Positions 24,201-36,729 of a stretch of DNA of 64,000 nt are shown piece by piece. The notes under the pieces are model-generated. The model worked only from the letters and a program-made list of their open reading frames with translations. It made no database searches and was not told the origin of the DNA. Within the stretch, counting starts at the first letter, position 1. The number at the start of each line of letters is the position of its first letter. Origin of the DNA: Morella rubra (lineage: Eukaryota > Streptophyta > Magnoliopsida > Fagales > Myricaceae). The stretch lies in the NCBI GenBank assembly GCA_003952965.2, contig CM025851.1, forward strand, positions 2,753,307 through 2,817,306. Reading direction: 5' to 3'. The translations under genes were made by a program, and so were the position numbers.

Positions 24201-25120
24201 GTCTCGCCAATTCTGTTCCTTCTTAGGTTCAATATGGGAGTTGTCTGTGCACCTATGCTGGAGGAAATGTTCTTTTCATTCCTTTTTGCATAGAATAGAA
24301 CTCCTCGTCTCTTGGTTTTTCTTGAAGTTGCCAATCTTGTATAGCTGAAGTCATAGGATTTGAGGAAATAGATAAATGGCTGTCATACAGGAACTCTTCG
24401 GAAACCTAGGTCTGTCCAAGTAGATGCACCTTGACAATTCGATATGTTTTTATGCCTCGGCACTTTTCTGTGGTCAGTAACTCAGCCTTTCTAACCTTTT
24501 GAAGATTTTTGTTTCCTAGCAGTGTAATTCGACATATGTTTTTATGCCTCGGCACTTTTCTGTGGTCAATAACTCAGCCTTTCTAACCTTTTGAAGATTT
24601 TTGTTTCCTAGCAGTGTGGTAATCTTTAATTTGTCAATTGAGGCCATGAAGAAGTCGGGTCCATCAAATGCTCTTTTAGTTTGTGGTGACATGGTGCTGC
24701 TGGCATTTCATTACTCTCTCTCTCTCTCTCTCAGCGCCCTTGCACTTACATTTTACTTTTGACTTACTGCAGTTGGCTTTGTACACCATCCGTACATGGT
24801 CCATGACAGTGTTGGAAAATGTGAACTCCCTTGTGGGAAAATCAGCTGGTCCGGAATATCTACAGAAACTCACCTACCTATGTTGGAACCACCACGAAGC
24901 CGTCAGACATATTGACACGGTCCGGGCGTACACCTTTGGGTCTCACTACTTTGTGGAGGTTGACATAGTCTTGTCCGCAGACATGCCTTTGCGAGATGCT
25001 CATGACATTGGGGAATCCTTGCAGGAGAAGCTCGAGCTTCTCCCCGAGATTGAGCGTGCTTTTGTACATCTCGATTACGAGTACACACACAAACCTGAGC
25101 ATGCCCAGGCACACTCCTAG
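21220..25120 (+). CDS. MTP11: Metal tolerance protein 11-like Mn transporter (CDF family)
   Basis: Cation diffusion facilitator of the manganese clade, which exchanges Mn2+ for protons into Golgi/pre-vacuolar compartments for detoxification. Six exons join in frame: 21220-21382, 22319-22428, 22522-22767, 23707-23787, 23954-24187, 24773-25120, giving 393 residues, the normal family length. The Mn-CDF signature DxxxD is present twice, as DSLLD (residues 137-141) and DHFFD (246-250). Other conserved stretches are [14 protein letters not shown] at the N-terminus, [39 protein letters not shown], and a cytosolic C-terminal domain with SLVGKSA and [13 protein letters not shown]. All introns are GT...AG. 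It lies divergently from HEXO1 across a transposon-filled gap and in tandem with the sulfate transporter. Homology to Arabidopsis MTP11 is very strong by eye. Confidence 0.96.
24436..24617. repeat. 90-bp tandem duplication in MTP11 intron 5
   Basis: Copy 1 is 24436-24525 and copy 2 is 24526-24617; the copies start with aattcga and end gcagtgt. Copy 2 has a two-base insertion (gacatatg for gatatg). It lies inside the intron 24188-24772. Confidence 0.92.
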
Positions 25121-26361
25121 TAAAAATAAGTGAATCAGATGCCATACGCTGTAGTATACTTTTTCTATTTTTTTTTCCTACTCTAAAGAAACTTGCCTCT
25201 TGATCAATCTGTAATTTCACCACTATGGGGGGCACTCTTCCTTTTAATGTTGGTTGTGACAGAATAATGATCCACTAAATTTTAGCAATCTAAAGTGAAT
25301 TGGCGTTCACAGAGCTCCCAGAACCTGGCTTAATTTGAATTTTGATAGACTTCGTACAGTTTTTTCCATATCTTTTTAGATATGGTAAATGACTTGATAG
25401 TTGGAGTAATGGGTTAGCCAGCGACCACCTGAAAAAAGAGTCGTCGTCGGTTTGTTTTTCTCCCAGGCGATTCGCACGGTGTCAGTATTGCAATAATTGC
25501 TGCATGTTGACGAGTCATCGACGCCAAATAATAAAAGCTTACGTGCACGAACCTGACTTCCTTCAAACCACCTCGTCCCTTTGCATCTGGCCCAAATCAC
25601 GTCCAATTACGTTCCACTGTACCGTTCCATTCATTTGCTGGTAAATGCATTTCTGATCTGTTCCCCTCTCTCTTATCATAAGCAACCGTTCCAACGTACA
25701 GAGTTGGGCCCAAGGCATTTTGGGGGGCAACTAAAGGGAAATTTCCCACTTGAAGACTTCCTTTGTGCAAAACGTGCTTCTTTTTCAGGTAACATTAATC
25801 TGTTTCTTCCAAGCTTGAGATAAAACAATAACTAGTTGAAACAATTAACAACAATGGAACCAGTAATAAACCCGTATAATGCCCACCAGTTATTTCAAGT
25901 CCTTAAGAAATAGAGAGAGTATCGAGAGCACGTAGCGTCTAATTTTTCAACGGGAAGAGATTCGGATGCTCACTTCATCTCTGGGTACTTTCAAAAATCA
26001 AAAGAAATCGTGAGACTGGCCGCACATCCATTACAGCATAATTTTTCTTGCGTAGTTTAAATATGATATGTATCTTTTAATCTTTTGTGTTTAGACATCC
26101 ATTTCAATCAAAAGCTCCAGCAGCAACCGCCAAATTCTCTCGGAAATTATTAGCTAGACTTTCCGGCAAGATCCTTAGTCCTCCCGAAAAGTAGGATTCT
26201 ATTGAATCCAACTGTCTGGGACTTTTTGTCTTTTAGAGTTTTTAATCTTTTTCGGTTTTTGTGTATGTGTGTGTTTTGTCATCATGAAAGGAGACAATCG
26301 TCGTCCACGGAAAGGTGCTGCGGCCCCGGGCCATAAATGATCAGATGCGCCGACGGTGCGC
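25121..26361. other. MTP11 3'UTR and sulfate transporter promoter region
   Basis: No gene seen. The stretch after the MTP11 stop is T-rich, as in a 3'UTR. Bases about 26100-26361 are the likely leader of the next gene. Short open frames here are not conserved in any way I can see. Confidence 0.5.
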
Positions 26362-29300
26362 ATGGAGATAACGCACGCATCCCCCAGCTCTCCCAATCTT
26401 GCCGACGCGGTGCACTCCATGGCGACGAAGACCCGGCCCGTGAAAATCATCCCCTTGCAGCACCCCAGCACCGCGTCGTCGTCTTCTTCTTCTAGCTCTT
26501 ATCCTGGCGCGCTCTTCTCCCGGTGGACTTCGAAGCTCCAGAGCATGACATGGGTCCATTGGATCGAGCTCTTCCTTCCCTGCTACCGTTGGATTAGGAC
26601 TTACAAGTGGAGAGAGTACTTGCAGGTCGATCTTATTGCTGGTATTACCGTCGGTATCATGCTCGTCCCGCAGGTGATTCCACCTTCCTCCATTTCGTTC
26701 TGCTTAGTGAAGTCAACTCAATAAGCCGGACTGTTGTTCACTTCTCGTGTGTAAAATCAAATTACTCGTCATTAAATTTTCTCTTTCATCTTCTTTTGAT
26801 TTCTCGGAAAACTTTAAGATAGCCATTTTGTTGCTGAGATTTTCGCTTATGTTGCAAATTTGCAACGGTTTCCTCGTGCACTTGTTTGTTGTTGATTGTA
26901 AGCTTTTCTGGTTCCACTAGATTTCGGGGTAAAGTTCAACTGCTTCACGGATTTGACAGGTTTCTATAGTTCTAGAATTCGAATGTGCGGAAGTCATAGC
27001 CCACTTCTCATAATAAATTGCGAAATTTTACTTATAAAAAAAAAAAAAAAAAATTGCGAAATTTGGTTTGGGCCATTTGCTTAACTTTAATGATTTGATG
27101 CCTAATTCTTTTTCTTTTTCTTAACTGTAATGTTTTCCTTTTTCATTTAAGTGAACTTCAAATTACGGTTCATTTACTGTTACCAACCTGTGTAATTTTT
27201 TTTGACGACTGAGAGTTAGAAACTTTTTTTGTTTTTTATAAGTAACTGAGAGTTAGAAACTAATCACGGTTTGGAGAGATATTGACACTGCTTTGACCTG
27301 TTTGGTTGAAATGTCTCGAGCTTGGAGAGAATTGATGATTGGTTGGGCTATTCAAACCTATAGAGCCTTTTATGCTGTCTAATTATAAATTCTAGGGACT
27401 AGTGTGGTTTCCTTCTATGGTACTGGGTCCTAGTTTCCTGCAGTGAGACATATTACAGATACCTTATTGGAAATGGGATTCGTGTAGTTGATTATTCTCA
27501 TTACATGGATGGATGCAAGTTCGGTATTCTAACCATATCTTGTTAATGACCAGGCGATGTCTTATGCAAAATTAGCTGGGCTTGAAGCAATATATGGACT
27601 TTGTAAGTTCAACGCCAGATTATGTTTATTAAAGTTTGTGGATTCCACTTTCAGAATTATGGTTGTATTATGATGGAAAATTTCAAGGTGGAGAAGTGAA
27701 AAGGACTAAAAGCATTAGTTGCAATAAAAGGTTATGATTTTTTAACAATGCATGAGCGGTAATAATTTTGGTTTTGATCGAGTGAATGTGGAGAAAGATC
27801 GATGTAGTTGACTATATTCAGTTGCAATGAAGGCTTACTTGATTGACCCTATCGATTACTTTTTTCCCTTTATTTCTTGGGAGATTGTGAAGTCTTGAAT
27901 TTCAATATTTGATGTTTGATTTTGCTCTAGTGGACTTCCACCTTGAAAATTATACTATACACTGAGAACTCCCATAGGATATGAGTTTTGCAAAAGGAAG
28001 AAAAGAAACAAAACTACTGGGTTATGAGGATTCTAAGTTGTGGCTGTCTTCGATCTGCATCTAACACTTGGTTATTGGGTGCATGAAGAAGTGGGGGTTA
28101 AATTATGATAGAACTGAGCACTACCCATCAAAAAGCATTGTGCTATATCATCTTTTCCACTTCGCTTCTTTTTATTTATTATGTTTTACTTTACCTTTGT
28201 ACTGTATGTAAGTCTCTGATTTCTTACCTTGTTTTCTACTTGATATCTGCGTACTAAATTTTGGATTTGTAACTTCCGTGCAAGGCAGACTCTAGTTTTG
28301 TGCCTTTATTTGTGTACGCAATATTTGGTTCATCTCGTCAGCTTGCAGTTGGTCCGGTAGCATTGGTTTCTCTTCTGGTCTCCAACGTCTTAGGTGAAAT
28401 TGCTGATTCATCTGATGAATTGTATACAGAGCTTGCCATATTATTGGCATTTATGGTTGGGATATTGGAATGCCTAATGGGGCTCTTGAGGTTCTTCTCC
28501 TCATCTCTCTCTTTATGGATTTAGTTGCAGCATGTAAATCAGATTCTGCATTTCTAGACATGTTTTTGATATAGCTTTATGATCCCGTCGGGTTGTATCA
28601 TGCATGGTCGTGTGGTGATAGGACAATGTGTTTGATGCTTCAATATTGACTCTTGGCTTGTGTGGGTCAAGATAGTATTGACAAATAATTTTCAAGCTGC
28701 TATAATGACAGTCTTCTATTTCAAAAAGAGGGACATTTGGAGGTTCAGAGCATCGTTGATAGGCAAATGCAATTTTAAAATTGTTTTGTATTGTTAGCTA
28801 ACCGATTATCTTTAAAGCTTTAGTTGATAATAAATAGCGAATTTTATCCTCTGACTAATTTTGTGACCCCCCTTACATGGGAGATTATTATTCTCCTAAT
28901 GAATACCACCCAAAAGTGGAATCAAAATTCAAATTCTGGACCACTAATATGATATAACAATAAATCACCAATTTTCCTGAAAGTTTAAGCTGATGGGATA
29001 TGGTAAAATTTAGCCTTACAATTAATCTTCAAGCATATCTTATTACATATTAACTTACAACTTAGTATCTAGCGTGTCCTTTCTTTTTCAAGAGCAGGGC
29101 AAGGGTTGGGGATTCCATGAGTTCAAACCTTGGTTCTTGACTTTCAGTTTTACCTGTGTCGATCTCTAGTTTTCTGATTGATTGTGGTAAGTTGCCTCTG
29201 ATATCTTGTCCCTTTTACTTATGACTTTCCTTGTTGAATTTTCAGGCTTGGATGGCTTCTTCGATTCATCAGCCACTCCGTAATTTCTGGCTTTACGACT

Positions 29301-32300
29301 GCTTCAGCCATCGTGATTGCCCTATCTCAAGCAAAATACTTTTTAGGATATGATATAGTCAAGAGTAGCAAAATTGTGCCACTGATTAAGAGCATCATAG
29401 CTGGTGCAGATGGGGTATGCTTTGCATGCTCACGTGGTATATCCTTTTCATATTAGTTCCTACAGAAATGTGTTTGATTTGACCCCTTTCTTTGATATAC
29501 TACTTCCGTTATGTGACTTTTTTCTTTTAAATGAGCTTGGTTTGCAATAACAAGTTGATATCAGTAAGCACGGTCAATTTCACATAGGTGTCATTATTTA
29601 CCACCAAAACAATTATGGATACTTACTTTTATTTTCTCTTCATTAATTTTGACTAATATCCAACAAGTAAGAAGAATGTACAAGATTAGAGGCAATGTCT
29701 AATTGGAGACAGTTTTGACTGTGTTAAGTGGCTTGTCAACTAATAGGAGCCTTTCAGAAATTTAAGGTTGTAAATATCTTACATTTGAGTTGAAATATGG
29801 AGGGTTATGGAAATAAAGCTTGGGTACAAGACAAATCCCGTCAAACACTTTGGAAGCTGAAGTGGCATAAAAACATTAGGGAAATGGGTGCAGGTCACTT
29901 TATCTTTTAGTTTGCACCGGTAATTTGCCAATTTCACTCTGCTCTGTTACTTAAGCTGCCATGGCTTTTAGCATTCAATAAGCCTGTTCATTAGCACTAC
30001 TGAATATTAATGTACTGAGGTTGTCTGTTTAGCATTCAACTAGTACCATTGTATGTTTCCTTATCAATTCCTTTTTCTAACCACGGAGGTTTTTCCTTTT
30101 GTAGTTTTTATGGCAGCCGTTTGTACTGGGATCCATCATTCTTGCAATACTTCTAATCATGAAGCACCTGGTACCAGTTGTCTCTCTTTTGGTAGAACAT
30201 GTGTCTTGATCTGGAATCTATTTATGATTTGATACTTCATGTCTAGGGAAAATCAAGGAAGTACTTGCGATTCCTGAGAGCTGGAGGTCCCCTCACAGCA
30301 GTTGTTATTGGTACAACTTTTGTGAAAATCTTCAATCCATCTTCAATATCATTGGTGAGAATGGCATATGAGACTCACTTTAATTATTCGGTTTTGGATC
30401 TAGTAATGCAGTCACTTCTAATTTTAGTTTTATGCTCCTGGAATAAGGAACCAAAGACAAGTCATGGAAGACAGTATCTATGTAAGTGGAAAATAATATG
30501 CTGACATGGCTATTAAAGGATTCTTTGTCCTGTTTTAGGTTGGAGATATACCTCAGGGCCTCCCCGGATTTTCTATACCTAAGAATTTTGGGTATATAGC
30601 TTCTTTGATTCCAACTGCTCTTGTGATCACTGGTGTCGCTATATTGGTAAGGGATGTTGAGTAGATTATTTCTCTTGTAAGCTTTTCTTAGTTTGACTAT
30701 ATCTGCAGTACCAATAACATCCATCTGCATCTTGAACTCTAGGAATCTGTGGGGATTGCAAAAGCATTAGCTGCAAAGAATGGGTACGAGTTGGATTCAA
30801 ATCAAGAGGTATGCTTTCAGTAAACTGACAGTGCAAATATATTTTTGCTATGTGTATATCTAGTATATGCAACTTGGGGTACTGAATACCTGGTCTCTTA
30901 TTTGTGCCACTGAACTTCCCTTCATCATAAAAGATTAAGTTTTCTGTTTAATGCATTTTCAATGTTCATCACAAGTGTTTATTATACTGAATTAATGTGG
31001 TCTTGAAAAAATTAGCATCAAAACATCAGATATGTGCTCGGTTATCAATTTGCTATTTACTTACCGTAGGGTACTAATTCTAATTCCTACGAATGTACTA
31101 TGCATCTAACTAAAGATGAGGATGAGCTGAACTATGCATTGCAGTGGTTGTGGAAAATTACAGCTGAAACTTGGTCATTTATTTTTAAAAGAGAATACTA
31201 TATTTTGTCTCAGAAAAACAACAACAACAACAACAATAGTAAGTGTAATGATAGTTATTAAAACCTGAGTTGTGATTAGTCTTCTGTGGTGGTTATCAGC
31301 AATTTTACGTTTAGGACTGTCTTCTTTTGAATAAAGAAATATGTAATGAATCACTTTGTGTTTCTAACAGTTGTTTGGGCTTGGAGTAGCCAACGTTATG
31401 GGTTCATTCTTTTCAGCATACCCTACCACAGGTGATGCTTCTGTGATATTCTAAGAGCTGCAAACCTGCAAAGGTCAATCTTTGATTTATAATTAACTAT
31501 GGTTGTCAACAGAAATGATCCATCCATCTGTGGTATTAGCACTAAATTGTTTACTACGACTACCTACTTATGGAAAATAGGTTTCATCTTTTTGAATGTG
31601 CTATTCAGGTTCCTTTTCTAGGTCTGCTGTGAATCACGAAAGTGGAGCAAAAACTGGCTTATCTGGAGTTGTCACTGGAATCATAATTGGCTGTGCCCTT
31701 TTATTCTTGACTTCATTGTTTGAATACATACCCCAGGCATGATTCCACTTTAGCACTTCTCTTCTCAGTTATTGTAACTTGCAGGCTGTGTTTTTTCTTT
31801 GTATGCATTGCTGGCCTCAACAGCGTAGTTTGCTAATTGCATTACCCATGATTTATCATGGAATCAATGGCCGAGGAACTTTGACATTTTATAAAGATGA
31901 GAGCACTACTGTTTACCACTGTTGTTATCTTTTTTACCACTAGCATTCTGAACCTTCAGGAGTCCAATTATTTGGAAAGCTAACCATGGGTTTTGTGTTC
32001 TTTTTCATCCCAGTGTGCTCTAGCTGCCATTGTGATTTCTGCTGTAATGGGTCTTGTGAGTATTGTATATTCCATGCTGATGATGTTTACGTAATCTACT
32101 TGCTTTCATTGTTAGAAAATTTAGTTTGCAATTTGTATATGTTGACATTCATCAGACTAGGACTGGTACCAACCTCTTGGATCACATACTTTTTTGTTTT
32201 CTTTTGAATGTATCATTTCAGGTTGATTATCAGGAGGCTATATTTTTATGGCGAGTAGATAAGAAAGATTTTCTGCTTTGGACCATTACTTGCACTATGA

Positions 32301-34453
32301 CATTGTTCCTTGGTATTGAGATCGGTGTCCTTGTTGGGGTGAGTACTTGAAGCAGTTTACCATGTTAGTTTGTAGTTGGGCTCAGATACGAATCGATCCA
32401 ATATAGTTAGTTGAAAGTATTGTGTGACATTTTTCTGGGACTCATTCTTTAAACCTGCAAGATGGCATCCAAAGAAGCTTTTACTATCTTGCATCAGATT
32501 ATAATTGAATCTCCCATATTTTTTGGAATTCTTCTCTCAACTCCATTCAGTCAACGGAAGAAAAAGAGGAAAAGAAAAGTTTTGTTCAGAGAGTTCACAT
32601 GCAAAAGCATTCACAACTGTGAACATCTGGGGTTAATAAAAACATTAATTATGTAAACACTTTTGTCCAAGATGAATATTTCACATGATATTCCCGCATT
32701 GTTGCACCTAGAGACATTAGAATATACCATAGATGAACATGTCAGTTGCATGATCCCCACTGTCAACTGGAAGAAGCTCATCTTTTGGATTTTAATATGC
32801 TTTCGTATTGTAGGTTGGTGTTTCACTTGCTTTTGTTATCCATGAATCAGCGAATCCACATATTGGTAAGTGGCCTCTTTCTGTCACAACCCTGTGTTTA
32901 TAGTTTGGGCGTGTCTAGTGTGGGGTCTACCCTGTTTTCACCAATGTCATTGTTATCATTTTTTCCATATCGCGGAATCTTTTTGTAGTTGAGCATGCCT
33001 CATTCTAGTTTAAGTCTCCTCTCATGTTTAAGAAACTTTGATATATCATTTTTCGTAACCACTTCTGTGCTTGTTAAAAGGCATAATTCCCTGTTGGGCC
33101 GTGTTATTATGATGTCTGGTTTTCCCCGGTGGGTTTGGGATAGAAATAAAAACTAGAAGTTCAATACTGGTAAATTTCTGTTTGTAATCTAGTATCTATT
33201 CATTTATTAATACCCGTATCTTCTCCTTGTTGTTTTGACTCATACTGCAGCTGTCTTGGGGCGTCTTCCAGGCACCACTGTTTATAGAAACGTGCAACAG
33301 TATCCAGAAGCATATACATACAATGGAATTGTGATTGTTCGGATTGATGCTCCTGTATATTTTGCAAACATAAGTTACATAAAAGACAGGTGAAGATTCT
33401 TTCTTCCTTTACTGATCATATCTCGTGATAGTGGCTTTCGTATGTACCTATGTTTAAGTCATATTGGCTCTTATCCACAATTGAGTTGTGCTTGTCAATT
33501 TTGCCAATTGAGAAAATGATATTGGAGTCATCCATATGTTCTTTGTCAGGCTACGGGAGTATGAAGTTGATGTTGATCGATCTACTAGCCGTGGACCAGA
33601 AGTTGAAAGAGTGTACTTTGTCATCTTAGAGATGTCACGTAAGTCTTGCTCATCCATTTTGAGTTCTCCTTACGAGTCATATCGACAGTGGAGTCCCTTT
33701 TAAGAATGCCTATAAGTTATTGGTTTACTCAAATGATTATCTATTATGAATTTGTTGGGTTCTCTATCATGACTCTGTTAGGTTTTCTATTATGAAATTG
33801 TTGAGTTGTCCCTGTTCATTGATCCAAAGTTCAAAATGAGCCCTGGGCACTACGTTTCTCTTAACTTCCCTCAGTTTCCATTGTGTCTGTCAAATTTGCT
33901 CATTTGGTCCACAAAATTACCAAATTCGTGCAGTCTTTTACATTCCAAATTTTCTTCAACTTTATTGCAGCTATAACATATATAGACTCCAGTGCCGTTC
34001 AAGCTTTGAAAGACTTGCATCAGGAGTATAAATTACGGGACATCCAGGTTTAATAATGTCCTAAAAGTTTTTATCACTTCGAATCTTTCGAGACCAAAAC
34101 CTCAATGTGGTTGGTTACATCTGAGTTCTTTGCAGATTGCCATTTCCAATCCAAACAGAGAAGTTCTGCTCACCTTATCAAGGTCTAATGTTATCGAGCT
34201 GATTGGTAAGGAATGGTACTTTGTGAGAGTGCATGATGCAGTTCAAGTTTGCCTTCAGCATGTTCAGGGCTTAAAAGACACCTCTAAGACATCAGATCCT
34301 TTACCTGATGTTGAACCGAGTTTGTTTCAGAGGTTATTGAAACAGAGAGGGGAGGATGAATCAATTGCCAACTTGGAGTCAGGCAACCGACAATCTGCAA
34401 CTACTGAGGACACGGACCCTCAGTTGGAGCCATTGTTGTCTCGGAAGTCTTGA
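26362..34453 (+). CDS. SULTR4;1: SULTR4-type vacuolar sulfate transporter, 17 exons
   Basis: SLC26/SulP protein that releases sulfate from the vacuole. Exons: 26362-26673, 27554-27602, 28289-28490, 29246-29414, 30105-30170, 30247-30354, 30539-30646, 30743-30808, 31371-31431, 31609-31736, 32014-32055, 32222-32338, 32814-32865, 33251-33389, 33550-33638, 33971-34047, 34136-34453. They join in frame to 700 residues. The start is the ATG at 26362 after a GTGCGC. Landmarks: [12 protein letters not shown] and [11 protein letters not shown] near the N-terminus, [58 protein letters not shown], and a C-terminal STAS domain (exons 14-17; VTYIDSSAV-like motif). Oddities: intron 10 has a GC donor (CAG then GCATGA at 31737), and the usual GLPPIYGLY motif reads [14 protein letters not shown]4;1 versus 4;2 cannot be decided. 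Confidence 0.94.
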
Positions 34454-35504
34454 GGATTTCTTGATTATTTGAAAACTTTAATACTGCCTATTTTTTGCTG
34501 GGCTGTGCTTGTAGTTGATATATGTAGAATTTCTTGATTGTTTCCTGTAAGTAGGCTCCTTTGTTGTATTATTTATTATGAACTTTAGCAGAAAAGAGGG
34601 AGGAGAGAGGGAGGGGGTCGGGGGGATGTTCGGCAGGAGTATGTTGCCCCTCTATATAGGTACTTTGTTCTTGTAATAAAATATGTTTATTTGTCCTCGC
34701 CGTGCTCCTCTTCTTCCCATCTGTATGTGCATCTATGTATGTCTGTTGAAGTAAGTTCGATTCCCTTCATCTTTGATCGCGGTTGCAAGTCTGGATGTTG
34801 AATTTCACTGTCTTTTATGTTGACGCATCATCGTTCTCGTCTCAATTTCATCGTAAATTTATTCCGTATGAAAAACAAATTTGGATAAGGATATGAAACG
34901 ATTGCCAAGATCATCGGAAGTGTGCTCATATCCTATAACACCCAGAGCATGTTTGGGACCGGTTTTTTTAAGTTAGGCTTTAAGACTTAAGGCCTGCTTT
35001 AAATCCTTGCATTTGGATGTGTTAGGATTGGAAGTAGATTTTTGCAAACATCAGCCTGCCTTGGAGTCAAATGTCGAATTAAAAAATAAAAAACATTTTT
35101 ATTTCTTGCTTTTCCAATGACACTACACTTCAAGTTTGATTGACAGGATGTGCTTCAAGTTTGATTGACAGGATGTGGGACTTTAGACTTTTAAATGCTT
35201 TCCAATTAAAATTACTTTTTATAGTATGGACTTTAGATTGGAGTTCACCTAGAATTATTTTTTATGACATGAATTCTAGAATGGAATCCACCTAGAATTG
35301 TGTTTTTATAAAATAGAGTCCATCGTCTAATTGACGCCTTTATACAAAATGTTGCAAATAAAAAAAAATAATTATTAAGATCTTACATCACCTATTCCCG
35401 AGAATCATAAACTCAGTACAAAGTCGTAGGAGATTTCTCTCAATCTCAAATCCGATCCGAAACAAGCCCCTAGTTTTGCACAGATCATATAATCCTTGAT
35501 ATCC
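34454..35504. other. Sulfate transporter 3'UTR and AT-rich intergenic DNA
   Basis: The 3'UTR probably runs to about 34690 (aataaaata at 34674). Beyond it lies AT-rich non-coding DNA with a 25-bp tandem repeat (unit cttcaagtttgattgacagg, two copies at about 35128-35177). Nothing coding seen. Confidence 0.55.
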
Positions 35505-35520
35505 AAGCTGAGATGCAGAG
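35505..35520. repeat. 16-bp target-site duplication flanking the MSRB retrocopy
   Basis: aagctgagatgcagag occurs here and again at 35892-35907, immediately bracketing the MSRB-derived insert and its A-rich tail. Confidence 0.9.
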
Positions 35521-35891
35521 CAACCAAATTTAACTCTGGCTGCGGGTGGCCTGCTTTCTACGAGGGTTTCCCTGGAGGCATCACTAGGACTCTTGATCCA
35601 GATGGGAGGAGAACAGGGGTTACATGCAAAGCATGCGGGGGACACTTAGGGTCATGTTTTCAAGGGGGAGGGGTTCAAAACTCCTACAGATGAACGGCAC
35701 AGTGTCAACAGTGTTTCCATTACGTTTATTCCTGGAAATTCTGGCCTATGAAGTCTCTAGAGGTCTTCATCACCAAAAAGTTGCATCCTATGTACATGGT
35801 TTGTAAAAGCATCCCTGAGCGGATCCGTACCTGTTATTTGGTGTCTTTGTGGAATAACAGTTCACTTACCAAAAAAAAAAGGAAAAAAAGA
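35521..35891 (+). pseudogene. Retroposed 5'-truncated methionine sulfoxide reductase B copy
   Basis: MSRB enzymes reduce methionine-R-sulfoxide. The insert begins in mid-domain, reading TKFNSGCGWPAFYEGFPGG, then the zinc-binding CKACGGHLG. One extra base near 35648 shifts the frame. In the shifted frame it continues HVFKGEGFKTPTDERH and NSVSITF to a stop near 35750. The reactive-Cys position in the family motif RHC reads Ser here (RHS). A 3'UTR-like stretch leads into an A-rich tail (35870-35891). The 16-bp target-site duplication, the tail and the 5' truncation are the marks of LINE-mediated retroposition. Truncation plus frameshift make it non-functional. Confidence 0.88.
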
Positions 35892-35939
35892 AAGCTGAGA
35901 TGCAGAGTCACTCTGTGCAACTTCGAGCGTACAGAGGCA

Positions 35940-35952
35940 CACATGGGGCAGA
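35940..35952. repeat. 13-bp target-site duplication flanking the TIM14 retrocopy
   Basis: cacatggggcaga occurs here and again at 36730-36742, on either side of the TIM14 copy. About ten bases (gagtaagtcc) separate the A-tract from the second copy, so the original duplication may have been longer and diverged. Confidence 0.7.
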
Positions 35953-36729
35953 CTGTATGTAAGCCTCAGTCCAATTGGTTCCGGCAAACTGTTATTTTGG
36001 GGGGGGGTTTCTCGTCTCTGAAGAGTAAAACCCCAAAAGTGGTTGCAGGAAGCTGGCGCATAATAATCCAAAAGGACACAGCCTGCGAATTTCCATTTCC
36101 ACTTCTTCCTCCTGAGGAACATATCAGAAAATGGTTGCACCATTGCTAGTAGGACTTGCTGTTGCAGCTGCTGCTTATGATGGTAAGTATGGCGTTCAAG
36201 CTTGGCAGACATTCAAGGCAAGACCACCAACAGCTAGACTGCGTAAATTTTATGATGGTGGTTTTCAGTCTACCATGACTCGGAGGGAAGCAGCTCTAAT
36301 ACTTGGAATCAGGGAAAGTACTCCAGCAGATAAAGTTAGGGAAGCACATAGAAGGGTGATGGTCGCAAATCACCCAGATGCTGGTGGTAGTCATTACCTC
36401 GCATCTAAGATTAATGAAGCAAAAGATATGATGCTTGGAAAAAGCAAGGGTGGGAGCTCTGCATTTTGATGGAGCTAACTCTTCCCATTCTCTTTCGGCG
36501 ATTCAACAAAGGATTCAGTGAGTTTTAAGAGCCATCCATACATGTCCCCAATTAACAGTTTCACCTCCTTTTTTCAATTGAGCCGATTCTTTATGATCCT
36601 CTAGTTGCACACTATTTGGGAAAAAATGTGAAAACGTTTTTGTTTTATGAATCTTGACTCTTGAAATTCAGCTTAGATCTCCTTGAATAGTCGATGATTA
36701 GCCCCCCAAAAAAAAAAAAGAGTAAGTCC
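35953..36729 (+). mobile_element. Retroposed cDNA insert carrying TIM14
   Basis: Non-autonomous retrocopy: about 180 bp of leader, an intronless ORF, about 240 bp of trailer, then a 12-A tract (36709-36720), bracketed by the 13-bp repeats at 35940 and 36730. It begins 45 bp downstream of the MSRB retrocopy's second duplication. Confidence 0.7.
36131..36469 (+). CDS. TIM14/PAM18 mitochondrial import J-protein, intronless intact copy
   Basis: Subunit of the PAM motor, which stimulates mitochondrial Hsp70 during import through TIM23. The ORF is 112 residues, the normal plant length. It has an N-terminal membrane segment (LLVGLAVAAAAY), the matrix linker QAWQTFKARPP and KFYDGGFQSTMTRREAALIL, and a J domain with the HPD motif at residues 81-83 (ANHPDAGGSHYLASKINEAK). 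The C-terminus SAF matches the family. No introns interrupt it and it sits in an insert with an A-tract and target-site duplication, so it is read as a retrogene. The frame is intact and all family landmarks are kept, which argues for youth or selection. There is no obvious promoter besides the copied leader. Confidence 0.9.
   Translation: MVAPLLVGLAVAAAAYDGKYGVQAWQTFKARPPTARLRKFYDGGFQSTMTRREAALILGIRESTPADKVREAHRRVMVANHPDAGGSHYLASKINEAKDMMLGKSKGGSSAF

Noticed and set aside
29090-29135. B-box-like gagttcaaacc phrase suggesting a tRNA
   Set aside because: No cloverleaf can be folded around it; it lies inside a sulfate transporter intron.
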